A stretch of DNA of 14,599 nt from Candidatus Jorgensenbacteria bacterium CG23_combo_of_CG06-09_8_20_14_all_54_14 (GCA_002772205.1 PCRZ01000025.1:1-14599); one strand, 5' to 3'; positions 5,721-12,337 are shown, counted from the first letter of the stretch. Made by a program: numbers and translations. The notes: generated by a model from the sequence alone, not told the origin.

Positions 5721-7106
5721 TTAACTCGTCTCCTCCTCCAAACGTTCTGAGAGATACTTCTTCAGCTCTGCGATTTTCACTCTCTCCTGCCTCGTCGTAT
5801 CGCGGTCGCGCACCGTCACATCATTCTTCTCCAGCGAGTCGAAATCCACGGTTATGCAGAAGGGAGTCCCTATTTCGTCCTGCGCGTAGTAGCGCTTCCC
5901 GATGTTGCCGCGGTCGTCCCACGCCACATTCCACTCCTGTTTTAGTTCTTCATATATTTTCCGCGCAAGCTCCACTAACTGCGGCTTGTTCGCGAGGAGC
6001 GGGAAGACCGCCGCCTTCATGGGCGCTATCTTTGGGTGGAATTTCAACACAATCCTGTCCTCTTCCTCGTGGTACGCGTCGCAGAGGAGCGCGAGCGCGA
6101 TACGCTCCACGCCCGCCGACGGTTCAATCACATACGGGAGATAGCGCTCTTTTGTTGTTTCGTCAAAGTAGGTCAGGTCCCTCCCAGAAAACTTCGCGTG
6201 TTGGGTAAGGTCAAAGTCGCCTCGGTTCGCCACACCTTCAATCTCCTGCCAATCTCCGCCAGAGGCGTGCTCCAGAGGCGCATCCGCCTTAGGCGGAGAT
6301 CCGCCTTCGGCGGACATTGGAAACTTATACTCAATATCCGTCGTCGCTTTTGAATAGTGCGCGCGCTCCTCCTTTTTCTGCTCGCGCTTGCGGATGTGCT
6401 TCAAACCGATGCTCTCATACCACTTGAACCGCCGCTCCACCCACTCATCAAAATATTTTCCGTCCTCGCCGGGTTTCACAAAATACTCCAGTTCCATCTG
6501 CTTGAACTCGCGCGTGCGGAACACAAAGTCGCGCGGGTTGATCTCGTTCCTGAACACCTTTCCAATCTGCGCGATACCAAATGGAATCTTGACACGATTC
6601 GTATCCAGCACGTTTTTAAAATTCACGAAGATGCCGCCGGCGGTCTCCGGCCGCAGGTAAGCCACGGACGAAGAATCCTCCGCAGGCCCCACGTGGGTTT
6701 TGAACATCAAATTGAACTGTTTTGGTTCTGTAAAATTACCCTTTGCGCCGCAGGTCGGACAAATGGTTTCATTAGAAATTAGAAATTCGAATTTAGAAAT
6801 TCCGATTTCGTTACTACGAAATCGGCCGTGGCATTTCTTGCATTCCACAAGCTCATCCGCGAAGCCGCTCACGTGGCCGGAGGCCTCCCACGCCTTCGGG
6901 TTCATAATCACTGCCGCATCAATTCCCACCACATCGTCCCGGAGCTGGACGGTATCCCGCCACCACGCCCACTCAATATTCCACTTGAGTTTCACTCCGA
7001 GGTGCCCCCAATCGTAGAAGCCCGCGAGCCCACCGTAGATGTCCGAACCGGGGTAGATAAACCCACGCCTTTTTGCCAATGAGACAACTTTTTCGAATGT
7101 ATCCAT
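5721..7106 (-). CDS. glyQS: Glycyl-tRNA synthetase, single-subunit (alpha2) type
   Basis: Class II aaRS that charges tRNA-Gly; the eukaryote/archaea/Gram-positive-like form, not the alpha2beta2 form. Numbered from the ATG at 7106 (461 aa): class II motif 1 region GFADELVECKKC; zinc-like cysteines CKKC at 89-92 and CPTC at 116-119; motif 2 FRNEINPRDFVFRTREF at ~186-202; GVANRGDFDL near 291; motif 3 PYVIEPSAGVERIALALL; C-terminal anticodon-binding domain. A TTG at 7112 could add two residues; ATG is preferred. Two apparent insertions: residues ~98-114 between the cysteine pairs (heptamer array) and ~264-285 just before the glycine-site segment EIEGVANR (GC palindromes). No Shine-Dalgarno. It stands alone between repeat-filled spacers. 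Confidence 0.96.
   Translation of the reverse strand: MDTFEKVVSLAKRRGFIYPGSDIYGGLAGFYDWGHLGVKLKWNIEWAWWRDTVQLRDDVVGIDAAVIMNPKAWEASGHVSGFADELVECKKCHGRFRSNEIGISKFEFLISNETICPTCGAKGNFTEPKQFNLMFKTHVGPAEDSSSVAYLRPETAGGIFVNFKNVLDTNRVKIPFGIAQIGKVFRNEINPRDFVFRTREFKQMELEYFVKPGEDGKYFDEWVERRFKWYESIGLKHIRKREQKKEERAHYSKATTDIEYKFPMSAEGGSPPKADAPLEHASGGDWQEIEGVANRGDFDLTQHAKFSGRDLTYFDETTKERYLPYVIEPSAGVERIALALLCDAYHEEEDRIVLKFHPKIAPMKAAVFPLLANKPQLVELARKIYEELKQEWNVAWDDRGNIGKRYYAQDEIGTPFCITVDFDSLEKNDVTVRDRDTTRQERVKIAELKKYLSERLEEETS
6255..6314. repeat. Three GC palindromes inside glyQS
   Basis: TCCGCC-AGA-GGCG (6255-6267, last two bases not matched), TCCGCC-TTA-GGCGGA (6283-6297) and TCCGCC-TTC-GGCGGA (6300-6314). 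Together they account for a roughly 66-base, in-frame stretch (6252-6317) encoding MSAEGGSPPKADAPLEHASG and GD. In family members YKFP runs almost directly into the W-x-E-(I/L)-x-G-(I/V)-ANR segment. Confidence 0.85.
6771..6805. repeat. Five-unit heptamer array inside glyQS
   Basis: ATTAGAA, ATTAGAA, ATTCGAA, TTTAGAA, ATTCCGA. It encodes (minus strand) most of NEIGISKFEFLISNE, between the two cysteine pairs of the zinc-like module. Five units of seven, as in tatD and tsaD. Confidence 0.82.
6802..6825. repeat. Perfect hairpin palindrome overlapping the glyQS heptamer array
   Basis: CCGATTTCG-TTACTA-CGAAATCGG: a 9-base stem and 6-base loop adjoining the array at 6771-6805. It encodes the RFRSNEIG part of the insertion. 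The combination suggests a compound insertion. Confidence 0.7.
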
Positions 7107-7117
7107 AATCAAAGTAG

Positions 7118-7237
7118 AAATCCTAAATCACAAATTCCAAATAACAAATAAATTCCAATGACCGAAATTCTAAAACATTTCGAATTTGGAGTTTGGAGTT
7201 TGGTGCTTGTTTGTTATTTGGTGCTTGGTATTTGGAA
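7118..7237. repeat. Two opposed heptamer arrays upstream of glyQS
   Basis: The left array, 7118-7152, is AAATCCT, AAATCAC, AAATTCC, AAATAAC, AAATAAA. The right array, 7182-7237, has eight 7-base units: GAATTTG, GAGTTTG, GAGTTTG, GTGCTTG, TTTGTTA, TTTGGTG, CTTGGTA, TTTGGAA. The arrays are roughly inverted copies: AAATTCCAAA at 7132-7141 is the exact complement of TTTGGAATTT at 7231-7240. They fill nearly the whole spacer between the surface-protein stop and glyQS, so the glyQS promoter must lie in or among them. Confidence 0.8.
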
Positions 7238-7246
7238 TTTACCTCT

Positions 7247-9121
7247 CTACGGTATCACCCTCCCTATCCCCTCGCCAACCGTGCGGTCGTCGGGGAGCGC
7301 CGTGGTGAACCCCGCATCTCGGCTCGTGAGTTCAAGACCCGTGAAATCGTCGGTGGTCCTCAGGGTGGTCTCCCCCATGAGTGGCTGGTACTGCCCCACC
7401 TCGGTCACGTCCGGTGTCGCGCGCACCTGGAACACCGCCTCAATGGGGTCGGAGATGACCCCCTTGGTCGCCGCGATCTTCTCTATCTGCCACGTCACCT
7501 CGCTCCTCCGCTCGTTCCAGAGCGGCACCGCGTCAATACTGCTCTTCACGAGCCCCGTCCACGTGACCCCCGACTGGAGGAACGCGCTCACCGCTACGTT
7601 CTTCACGTCCGTGCCGTAATTCCGAATCACCCAGTGGATGGTGTACTCGGTCGGCTGCCCCACCTGCGGGGGCAGTTTCCCCTGGTTCAGCATCCCCGCC
7701 GCCACGTCCCGGAAGAACGCCTGCGCATACACCACAGTGAGACCCGCCACTTTCGTCTCCATGCTCGCCAGGGCGGTCGTCTTGTCCGCACTCAAATAGT
7801 ACGGCACCGAGGGGGAACTCGCTTCCGCCTGTACACGGAGGAAGAAGTTCTTGTCGGAAGGCCTCCGGATGGGGAACGAGGGTTTCAGGCGCACGGTGGC
7901 GCGTACCTCGCCCGACGCGCCGGGGTCCAAGAGGCGGAACGGGGGTGTGTTCCCGGCGTTCCACGTGAGGGTATTGGCAAGCGAATCAATGCGTGCATCG
8001 GTGTCCAGGGTTGTGAAATTAAAGAGTTCTCCGGAGAGCGAGAGTTTTAAAACCACATCGGCGAGCGCGATGCCGCTCTCGTTCCGGTAGGAAACGGTGT
8101 AGGTGAGCATGTCCCCCGCGCGCGCCACGTAGTCACTGCGGCCGTTCACGAGCACCTGGAGGTTCACCGGCGCGGGCGCCAAGGCAAGCGCCACGTTTTC
8201 CTCTGCAAGTAAATACTCTTCGCCGCCGAAGTTCGCAATCACGGTGACGGGCAGGGAGAATTGCGCCTCGCCCACTCCCGTCAAAACCCCCTTCACGCGA
8301 AGCACGCCTTTGGAACCCGCGTTGAGCGCTCCCAGCCGCCAGGAGCTGTCCAAGGAATCGGGGTTTGCGGAAGCCGATTGGAAGCTGAACCCGTCCGGAT
8401 ACTTCATGCGGAGCGTCACGTCGGAGAAATCAAATCTGGAGGCGTTCTCATATCCCACTTCCAGTTCAAATGCCGAACCGGAGATCACCCGCTCCGGCTT
8501 TGTCACTGCGAGCTTCACCGCCGCGCGGTTCACGATAATCTCCTTCTCCGCGCTCGCCTGGAAACGGCTCCGCCCGCCCGTGCCGTAGGAGAGCGTGACG
8601 TTCGCTTTTTGGAGCGAATCAGGCAGTCCCACCGCGAGGAGACGGAATGTTTTTTTCGCCACCGTCCGTCCGCCGATGTCGCCGATTGACTCGCTGGTTA
8701 TCGCGCGGTTGGTCCCGATGTTGTCTACGGAGACAAGTCCCGCGGGCAGGTTCAGGGAAAGCGTCGCGTCGCGAATTATCTCGTCAAGCTGATTTTCCAC
8801 TTCCACCTTGAGCTCAAAGGGCACACCGCGGTAGATCTCGGATGGAGCGTAGAGTGTGAGTGTGATACCCTCCCCGCCGCCCCCGGAACTCAAAATAAGA
8901 ACAACTGCTCCCACGGCGAGAAATAAAAGCACCCCCACTGCCGCGAGCATCCACCAAAAAAACGGGTGGCGGCGCTTTTCTCCCATTTCCTCGCGTTGCC
9001 ACTCCTCCAGGACAGCGGGAGTTCCGCGCTCCATCTCCCCGCGGGGGCGCGGCGCGGCGCGGGGGCGGGTGCCCTTTTCTTGCTCGGCATACAAACGTTT
9101 CTCTAAATCATCAAGAGACAT
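7247..9121 (-). CDS. Single-pass anchored surface protein with Ig/DUF11-like repeats
   Basis: 624 residues. A charged, Pro/Arg-rich N-terminal tail (1-52) precedes one strong membrane segment (about 55-78, FFWWMLAAVGVLLFLAVGAV) and a Gly-rich linker (SGGGGEG). The rest, ~85-610, is beta-rich and probably lies outside the cell in an N-in orientation. Recurring motifs such as YRGVPFELKVEVEN, SGSAFELEVGYENAS, AGDMLTYTVSYRNESG and TEYTIHWVIRNYG, each followed by a hydrophobic D-V-x-L strand, mark four Ig-like modules of the DUF11/CARDB kind (about 85-205, 208-320, 330-460, 480-610). No enzyme motif was recognised. A role in the envelope or in contact with a host cell is inference only. The N-terminal PRAAPRPRG is encoded by a very GC-rich stretch (9035-9070). 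Confidence 0.8.
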   Translation of the reverse strand: MSLDDLEKRLYAEQEKGTRPRAAPRPRGEMERGTPAVLEEWQREEMGEKRRHPFFWWMLAAVGVLLFLAVGAVVLILSSGGGGEGITLTLYAPSEIYRGVPFELKVEVENQLDEIIRDATLSLNLPAGLVSVDNIGTNRAITSESIGDIGGRTVAKKTFRLLAVGLPDSLQKANVTLSYGTGGRSRFQASAEKEIIVNRAAVKLAVTKPERVISGSAFELEVGYENASRFDFSDVTLRMKYPDGFSFQSASANPDSLDSSWRLGALNAGSKGVLRVKGVLTGVGEAQFSLPVTVIANFGGEEYLLAEENVALALAPAPVNLQVLVNGRSDYVARAGDMLTYTVSYRNESGIALADVVLKLSLSGELFNFTTLDTDARIDSLANTLTWNAGNTPPFRLLDPGASGEVRATVRLKPSFPIRRPSDKNFFLRVQAEASSPSVPYYLSADKTTALASMETKVAGLTVVYAQAFFRDVAAGMLNQGKLPPQVGQPTEYTIHWVIRNYGTDVKNVAVSAFLQSGVTWTGLVKSSIDAVPLWNERRSEVTWQIEKIAATKGVISDPIEAVFQVRATPDVTEVGQYQPLMGETTLRTTDDFTGLELTSRDAGFTTALPDDRTVGEGIGRVIP

Positions 9122-9131
9122 GGAAGTTGCG

Positions 9132-9166
9132 ATACTAATATACTAATGCATACGAATTATACGAAT
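9132..9166. repeat. Four-unit octamer repeat upstream of the surface-protein gene
   Basis: ATACTAAT (9132-9139), ATACTAAT (9140-9147), ATACGAAT (9150-9157) and ATACGAAT (9159-9166), separated by 0, 2 and 1 bases. It lies in the leader or promoter region of the surface-protein gene. Unit length and sequence differ from the heptamers. Confidence 0.7.
9156..9161 (-). promoter_or_regulatory. Possible -10 box for the surface-protein gene
   Basis: TATAAT (exact consensus) on the minus strand, created at the junction of two ATACGAAT repeat units and 34 bases before the ATG. No good -35 is found 16-18 bases upstream (AATAAT at 9179-9184 is the best), so this is weakly supported. Confidence 0.3.
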
Positions 9167-9186
9167 AGGCGGGAGAGGATTATTAA

Positions 9187-9229
9187 TTTTCGGAAGTCGG
9201 ACTTCCGAAAATGGGAAGTCCGACTTCCC
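9187..9229. repeat. Paired palindromes between recO and the surface-protein gene
   Basis: The first palindrome (9187-9211) has arms TTTTCGGAAGTC and GACTTCCGAAAA around one central base; the second (9213-9229) is GGGAAGTC-C-GACTTCCC. The 15-base cores at 9192-9206 and 9214-9228 are exact reverse complements, so they can form two small hairpins or one 15-bp stem with a 7-base loop. Located just after recO; it could end recO transcription, but no clear U tract follows. Confidence 0.8.
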
Positions 9230-9253
9230 TAACATTGATATATTAATATCGTA

Positions 9254-9787
9254 TTAGATGTATATTACCTCAACATCCTTAAATTTCCCACGGCAGGAGC
9301 CGCAGAGGAATGATTGTGTAGATAGCACAAAGCAGGCGGGGTGTTTCCTGCCGCATACCTCACAGGCGGCGTGGAGCGGATCATATCCCAGCAGTTTCAG
9401 GATAGTACCCACATCCACGCGCGCAGCGACGAACGAACGCACCGCGGAGTGCCAGAGACGCAGGTCCGGCGCCTCGCGGGGGAGGAGGTAGGAGAGGAGC
9501 GCGAGGAGCGCGAGCGCGCGGGAAAATTCCTTCGGGTTCCGGCGAAGCTTCGTGAAACGTTCCCCGCTCACCGCGTCGGTCACCGTGTACGCGTTCTTTT
9601 TCACGAGGCGGACCACCGCGAGATTCCCGACATTAAGGTGCGGCGCGAACTTGGAGAGCACGCGCCGTCCCCCCACCACGCGCGCCTCAAGCACTCCGAG
9701 TTCCTTCGTGAAAAGACACGCGAGGCGATCCCGTTCCCATGAATCCCTTACCCCCAACACCAGCGCATGGACGATATATTCTCTCAT
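9254..9787 (-). CDS. recO: DNA repair protein RecO
   Basis: Recombination mediator that helps RecR load RecA on SSB-coated single-stranded DNA (RecFOR pathway, cytoplasm). 177 residues from the ATG at 9787, shorter than the ~240 typical of Proteobacteria but usual for reduced genomes. An N-terminal OB-fold (REYIVHALVLGVRDSWERDRLACLFTKELGVLEARVVGGRR) precedes a helical region and a C-terminal zinc module with Cys142, Cys145, Cys162 and Cys165 (CEVCG...FLCGSC). The reading frame extends upstream to a GTG at 9910, but those 41 codons run through a terminal-inverted-repeat element and do not look like RecO, so I reject them. The ATG takes its first two bases from the end of that element. No Shine-Dalgarno. 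Confidence 0.93.
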   Translation of the reverse strand: MREYIVHALVLGVRDSWERDRLACLFTKELGVLEARVVGGRRVLSKFAPHLNVGNLAVVRLVKKNAYTVTDAVSGERFTKLRRNPKEFSRALALLALLSYLLPREAPDLRLWHSAVRSFVAARVDVGTILKLLGYDPLHAACEVCGRKHPACFVLSTQSFLCGSCRGKFKDVEVIYI

Positions 9788-9960
9788 CCCGTTAGAGATA
9801 GTCCCGTTAGAAATCCGCCCTGTAGCCGCACGGCAGCAGCCGCTAAGGAGCGGCTTATTTCTAACGGGACGTGGTGTCCTGTCAAATTTGACCTTTGGCA
9901 ATGTTGACACTCTTTATGGGGCATATTTATTTCTAAAATTTAAGTTATCTCCAACGGGAT
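9786..9960. mobile_element. MITE-like element with nested inverted repeats (recO upstream)
   Basis: The outer ends are ATCCCGTTAGAGATA (9786-9800) and TATCTCCAACGGGAT (9946-9960), a 15-base inverted repeat with one mismatch. Nested inside are GTCCCGTTAGAAAT (9801-9814) and its exact complement ATTTCTAACGGGAC (9857-9870), which enclose AGCCGCT-AAGG-AGCGGCT (9838-9855). A separate palindrome GTCAAATTTGAC is at 9881-9892. The element fills the entire gap between the glycosyltransferase stop codon (9961-9963) and the recO ATG. It has no coding capacity of its own. Mobility is inferred from the shared ends with 12338-12457. Confidence 0.72.
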
Positions 9961-11469
9961 TTATGATACTGCATCCTTCGCTTTCGGCGTTACCCAGAAC
10001 CCAAGCTTGAAACGCCCCCCGAGCATCATGCGGGTCTGCGCCTCAAGCGCGGGCACCGCGCTCCAGAATATAAAAGTAATGGGGATGAGGAACCACTGGA
10101 GGAGGTAGTAAACGTAGTGGCGGAACTTCAGGGGCTCGCCGGTGGGGAGCGGCGGGGTGAGAAAGATGCTCACGAACGCAAAGGTAACGATACCCACCAC
10201 GCTCAAGTTGATGAGAAATCCGGTGACGCCGGGGAGATTTGTGGAAAGCACCGAGTGGCGAAACGCATCGCCCCCGAGGAAATTGGGGAGCCACCCGAAG
10301 AGAAAGATGATGAATGAGCTCGTCGCCCACGAGTGGAACCCCTCGGTGAGCAAAAAGGCCCAGAAAAATTTGCGCCGCAGGGGAAGCGTCTTGTCGCGGA
10401 CGAACTGTGAGAAGACAAAGGGGATATTCTCAATACCCCATGCCCATCGCCTCTGCTGTTTGTAGAGATTTTTCAGCGCCTCCGCGGTTGTGGAGCCGGA
10501 GACAGCATCCATGTAAATCGGGTAGAAGAGTGGAACCGTGCGCCAGTCGCCGCCGTAGTGGGTGAGGCACTGGAAGAAAATGCGCGAGTCCTCGGAAACG
10601 ATGTCGGTATTCCAAAAACCCACCTCCACGAGCGGCTCGAGCGGTATGCTATGCCCGGAAAAGGTTACCAACTGTTCATGCCGCGACTGCTGCATGAACT
10701 GCCAGAACGTGGCGACGAACGCGATGAGACGCGCAAAAATGGGTACGTTATGGATATTATTGGTAAATAGGGGGATCGGCTGGTAGCTCGCATGGTCGCC
10801 GTGCAACTCGGAAAGAAAATGGTAGGTGAGCACGCCGAAATAATCCCGCCCGGGGCGGGTGTCAATATCAAAGACCGAAACCAGCACGTGTGTATGGGGA
10901 ATCGCGCGGCGGTCGATGAGTTCCTCAAGCGCCCGCTTCACCGCCCACGTTTCGTTCGCCCCTTTCCCCTTGAGCTCTCCGGAGATGCCGTCCGGGTGGA
11001 CGGTCGTGAGCAGCCCGCCGAAGACCTGACCAAACTCTTCCTTGATGCGGGCGGCAACCGCCGCATCCACCTCGCCTCCCCGCTCCTCGGTGGCAAGCAC
11101 CACAAGAAGCTTATCCAGCGGGTAATGCTGGTTCGCTAAGCTCTTAAAAGTCCCCCGCGCCACCTCATACGGCTCACGACACATAGGGAGCACCACGAGG
11201 TGGAATACCTCATCCCAGCGGCGCGGTTCCCGGTCGCGGTAGGGAAGCACCATGAGCTTCGCAAGCCAGTCAATTTTTAAAAATTCCCGCGTCCGCGCAA
11301 AGGAAAAGCGGAGGTGGAAAAAAAGGTAGACGGTTTTGAGGAACCAGTGGAGATCGTAGAGCACAATAAACACCGCCACCGCCACCGGCAGTTTCCATGA
11401 GAGGAAAAGGAGGCCGAGGAGCGTCCCCCACGAGAGCGCTCCGGGGAGCAGTTCAAAAAGGCGCGTCAT
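9961..11469 (-). CDS. Membrane-bound family 2 glycosyltransferase
   Basis: 502 residues. Two N-terminal membrane segments (about 12-30 and 32-52), a cytoplasmic GT-A domain, then at least three C-terminal membrane segments (about 366-392, 412-438, 446-470). GT2 motifs: nucleotide-binding start HLVVLPMCREP at 90-100; DID at 201-203 (DxD, metal-nucleotide binding); SED at 292-294 (catalytic base position); QQRRW at 338-342 (the QxxRW motif of processive or membrane GT2 enzymes). It probably moves sugars from a nucleotide- or lipid-linked donor into cell-surface polysaccharide; donor and product cannot be read from the sequence. It lies 42 bases after the doxX-like stop and may be co-transcribed with it. 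It ends exactly where the recO-upstream element begins. Confidence 0.88.
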   Translation of the reverse strand: MTRLFELLPGALSWGTLLGLLFLSWKLPVAVAVFIVLYDLHWFLKTVYLFFHLRFSFARTREFLKIDWLAKLMVLPYRDREPRRWDEVFHLVVLPMCREPYEVARGTFKSLANQHYPLDKLLVVLATEERGGEVDAAVAARIKEEFGQVFGGLLTTVHPDGISGELKGKGANETWAVKRALEELIDRRAIPHTHVLVSVFDIDTRPGRDYFGVLTYHFLSELHGDHASYQPIPLFTNNIHNVPIFARLIAFVATFWQFMQQSRHEQLVTFSGHSIPLEPLVEVGFWNTDIVSEDSRIFFQCLTHYGGDWRTVPLFYPIYMDAVSGSTTAEALKNLYKQQRRWAWGIENIPFVFSQFVRDKTLPLRRKFFWAFLLTEGFHSWATSSFIIFLFGWLPNFLGGDAFRHSVLSTNLPGVTGFLINLSVVGIVTFAFVSIFLTPPLPTGEPLKFRHYVYYLLQWFLIPITFIFWSAVPALEAQTRMMLGGRFKLGFWVTPKAKDAVS

Positions 11470-11511
11470 GCCGTTTTTATTTGCGAACGCAGCGAGCGAC
11501 TACCAAGCCCT

Positions 11512-11919
11512 TCAGTAGAAGAGGAACATCCCACGCGCCTGCTCAACACTCCAGAGGCCTCCGCCGGTGGTCATAAGGAGGAGCGCCGCCGCCGTGATCA
11601 GGAGGTTAAATTCATACCCACCCGCGAGACCTTTCCCGCGCTTCACCTTGAAAATGATGATGAGAAATTGGAGGAATACGAAAAGCGCCGCGAGCTGGGT
11701 CAAGAATCCCACGATGATGAGGAGGCCGCCCGCGCACTCCACGGCGCCGGCGACCGCCGCCCAAAACGCGCCGGGCCTGAACCCCATCGCCGCGGATCCT
11801 CCCCCAGTCGCTTTGAGGTTTTTGAGCTTCGGAAGTCCGTGGACGATGAGGATGATCCCGAGGACCACCCGCAGGGCGAGAAGCCCCCAATCATAAAACA
11901 CAAAAAGTGGTTGAATCAT
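11512..11919 (-). CDS. DoxX family membrane protein
   Basis: 135 residues with four hydrophobic segments (about 10-28, 52-72, 74-91, 105-120). It has the DoxX (PF07681) pattern RVVLGIILIVHGLPKL near the start, then a Gly/Ala-rich AGAVECAGGLLIIVGFLTQLAA core. The family is small, poorly understood and membrane-located; some members are tied to thiosulfate/quinone oxidoreductase or redox stress complexes, but no partner is seen here. The ATG is seven bases from a heptamer array of AGTATNA type, leaving no visible Shine-Dalgarno. An intrinsic terminator at 11991-12039 separates it from the small gene upstream, so it needs its own promoter. Confidence 0.88.
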   Translation of the reverse strand: MIQPLFVFYDWGLLALRVVLGIILIVHGLPKLKNLKATGGGSAAMGFRPGAFWAAVAGAVECAGGLLIIVGFLTQLAALFVFLQFLIIIFKVKRGKGLAGGYEFNLLITAAALLLMTTGGGLWSVEQARGMFLFY

Positions 11920-11925
11920 AAATAT

Positions 11926-11960
11926 AGTATGAAGTATTTAGTATTAAGTATAAAGTACGC
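11926..11960. repeat. Five-unit heptamer array in the DoxX-gene leader
   Basis: AGTATGA, AGTATTT, AGTATTA, AGTATAA, AGTACGC: five units of seven. Read on the minus strand (the gene's direction) they give repeated TATACT/AATACT-like hexamers 8-40 bases before the ATG, where a promoter is expected. Confidence 0.82.
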
Positions 11961-11990
11961 GACTTTTTTCATAGTATACACCTTTTTACC

Positions 11991-12039
11991 ATAAAAATAA
12001 AAGCGCCCGCCCTCTGTTTTTCACGGAGAGAACAGGCGC
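11991..12039 (-). terminator. Intrinsic terminator of the 70-codon gene
   Basis: On the minus strand GCGCCTGTTCTCT (12039-12027) can pair with AGAGGGCGGGCGC (12015-12003) over 13 pairs including three G-U pairs. The loop is 11 bases and a TTTTATTTTT tract (12002-11993) follows. The TGA stop of the small gene lies in the loop. This is the clearest terminator in the window. Confidence 0.8.
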
Positions 12040-12233
12040 ATGAATGCGGCGAAGCGCGAGGAGAGAAGCGCGCGGAACGTCTGAAAATATTCCAGGACAA
12101 GCACGGCCTGGACCGGTGAGAACAACAGATTTGCCGCCATCTGGAAAATAAATGCCGATGCCACCTCCGCTTTGATCGCTCCTACCTCCGCCACGGTTTT
12201 CGCCGCAACCCCAATTCTTCGGAATCGTTTCAT
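12021..12233 (-). CDS. Unrecognised small protein (70 aa)
   Basis: Not recognised. MKRFRRIGVAAKTVAEVGAI begins a basic N-terminus followed by an Ala-rich amphipathic or hydrophobic stretch (about 24-50, including VASAFIFQMAANLLF and VQAVLVLEYFQTF) and a basic tail with RFAAFMRLF. It could associate with the membrane. The case for a real gene is its context: a promoter-like pair TTGACA/TAAGAT at 12304-12276, GAGAGAGG seven bases before the ATG, and a U-tract terminator whose loop holds the stop codon. Another frame (11986-12252) gives 88 residues, but its start falls inside the Shine-Dalgarno and its product is Gly/Arg-rich and implausible. The DNA could instead encode a small RNA. Confidence 0.6.
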   Translation of the reverse strand: MKRFRRIGVAAKTVAEVGAIKAEVASAFIFQMAANLLFSPVQAVLVLEYFQTFRALLSSRFAAFMRLFSP

Positions 12234-12240
12234 GGGTTTC

Positions 12241-12248
12241 CCTCTCTC
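12241..12248 (-). promoter_or_regulatory. Shine-Dalgarno of the 70-codon gene
   Basis: GAGAGAGG followed by GAAACCC and ATG (12233), a 7-base spacing. It decides the start and is the only convincing ribosome binding site found in the window; most other starts here lack one. Confidence 0.6.
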
Positions 12249-12275
12249 TCAAATGAATGTGATGAACTGGAACAA

Positions 12276-12304
12276 ATCTTATACAGACCTTTCCTGCCTG
12301 TCAA
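12276..12304 (-). promoter_or_regulatory. Sigma70-type promoter of the 70-codon gene
   Basis: On the minus strand TTGACA (12304-12299, exact consensus), a 17-base spacer, then TAAGAT (12281-12276). The overlapping TATAAG (12283-12278) gives a better -10 at 15 bases. The predicted leader is about 35 bases. Confidence 0.65.
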
Positions 12305-12337
12305 ATAGCGCCGCATTCCGCTACCATAACGGGATGA

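Noticed and set aside
7113..7246. T-box riboswitch upstream of glyQS
   Set aside because: No recognisable T-box motif or terminator/antiterminator pair; the spacer is filled by heptamer repeats.
7193..8050. 285-codon plus-strand frame opposite the surface-protein gene
   Set aside because: Arg/His-rich antisense shadow; the minus-strand frame has a clear domain structure.
9788..9910. 41-codon N-terminal extension of RecO from a GTG at 9910
   Set aside because: It translates through the inverted-repeat element; the RecO-like sequence begins at MREYIVHALV (9787).
11986..12252. 88-codon frame overlapping the 70-codon gene
   Set aside because: The product is Gly/Arg-rich with no plausible fold, its start is inside the Shine-Dalgarno, and the promoter, SD and terminator fit the 70-codon frame better.
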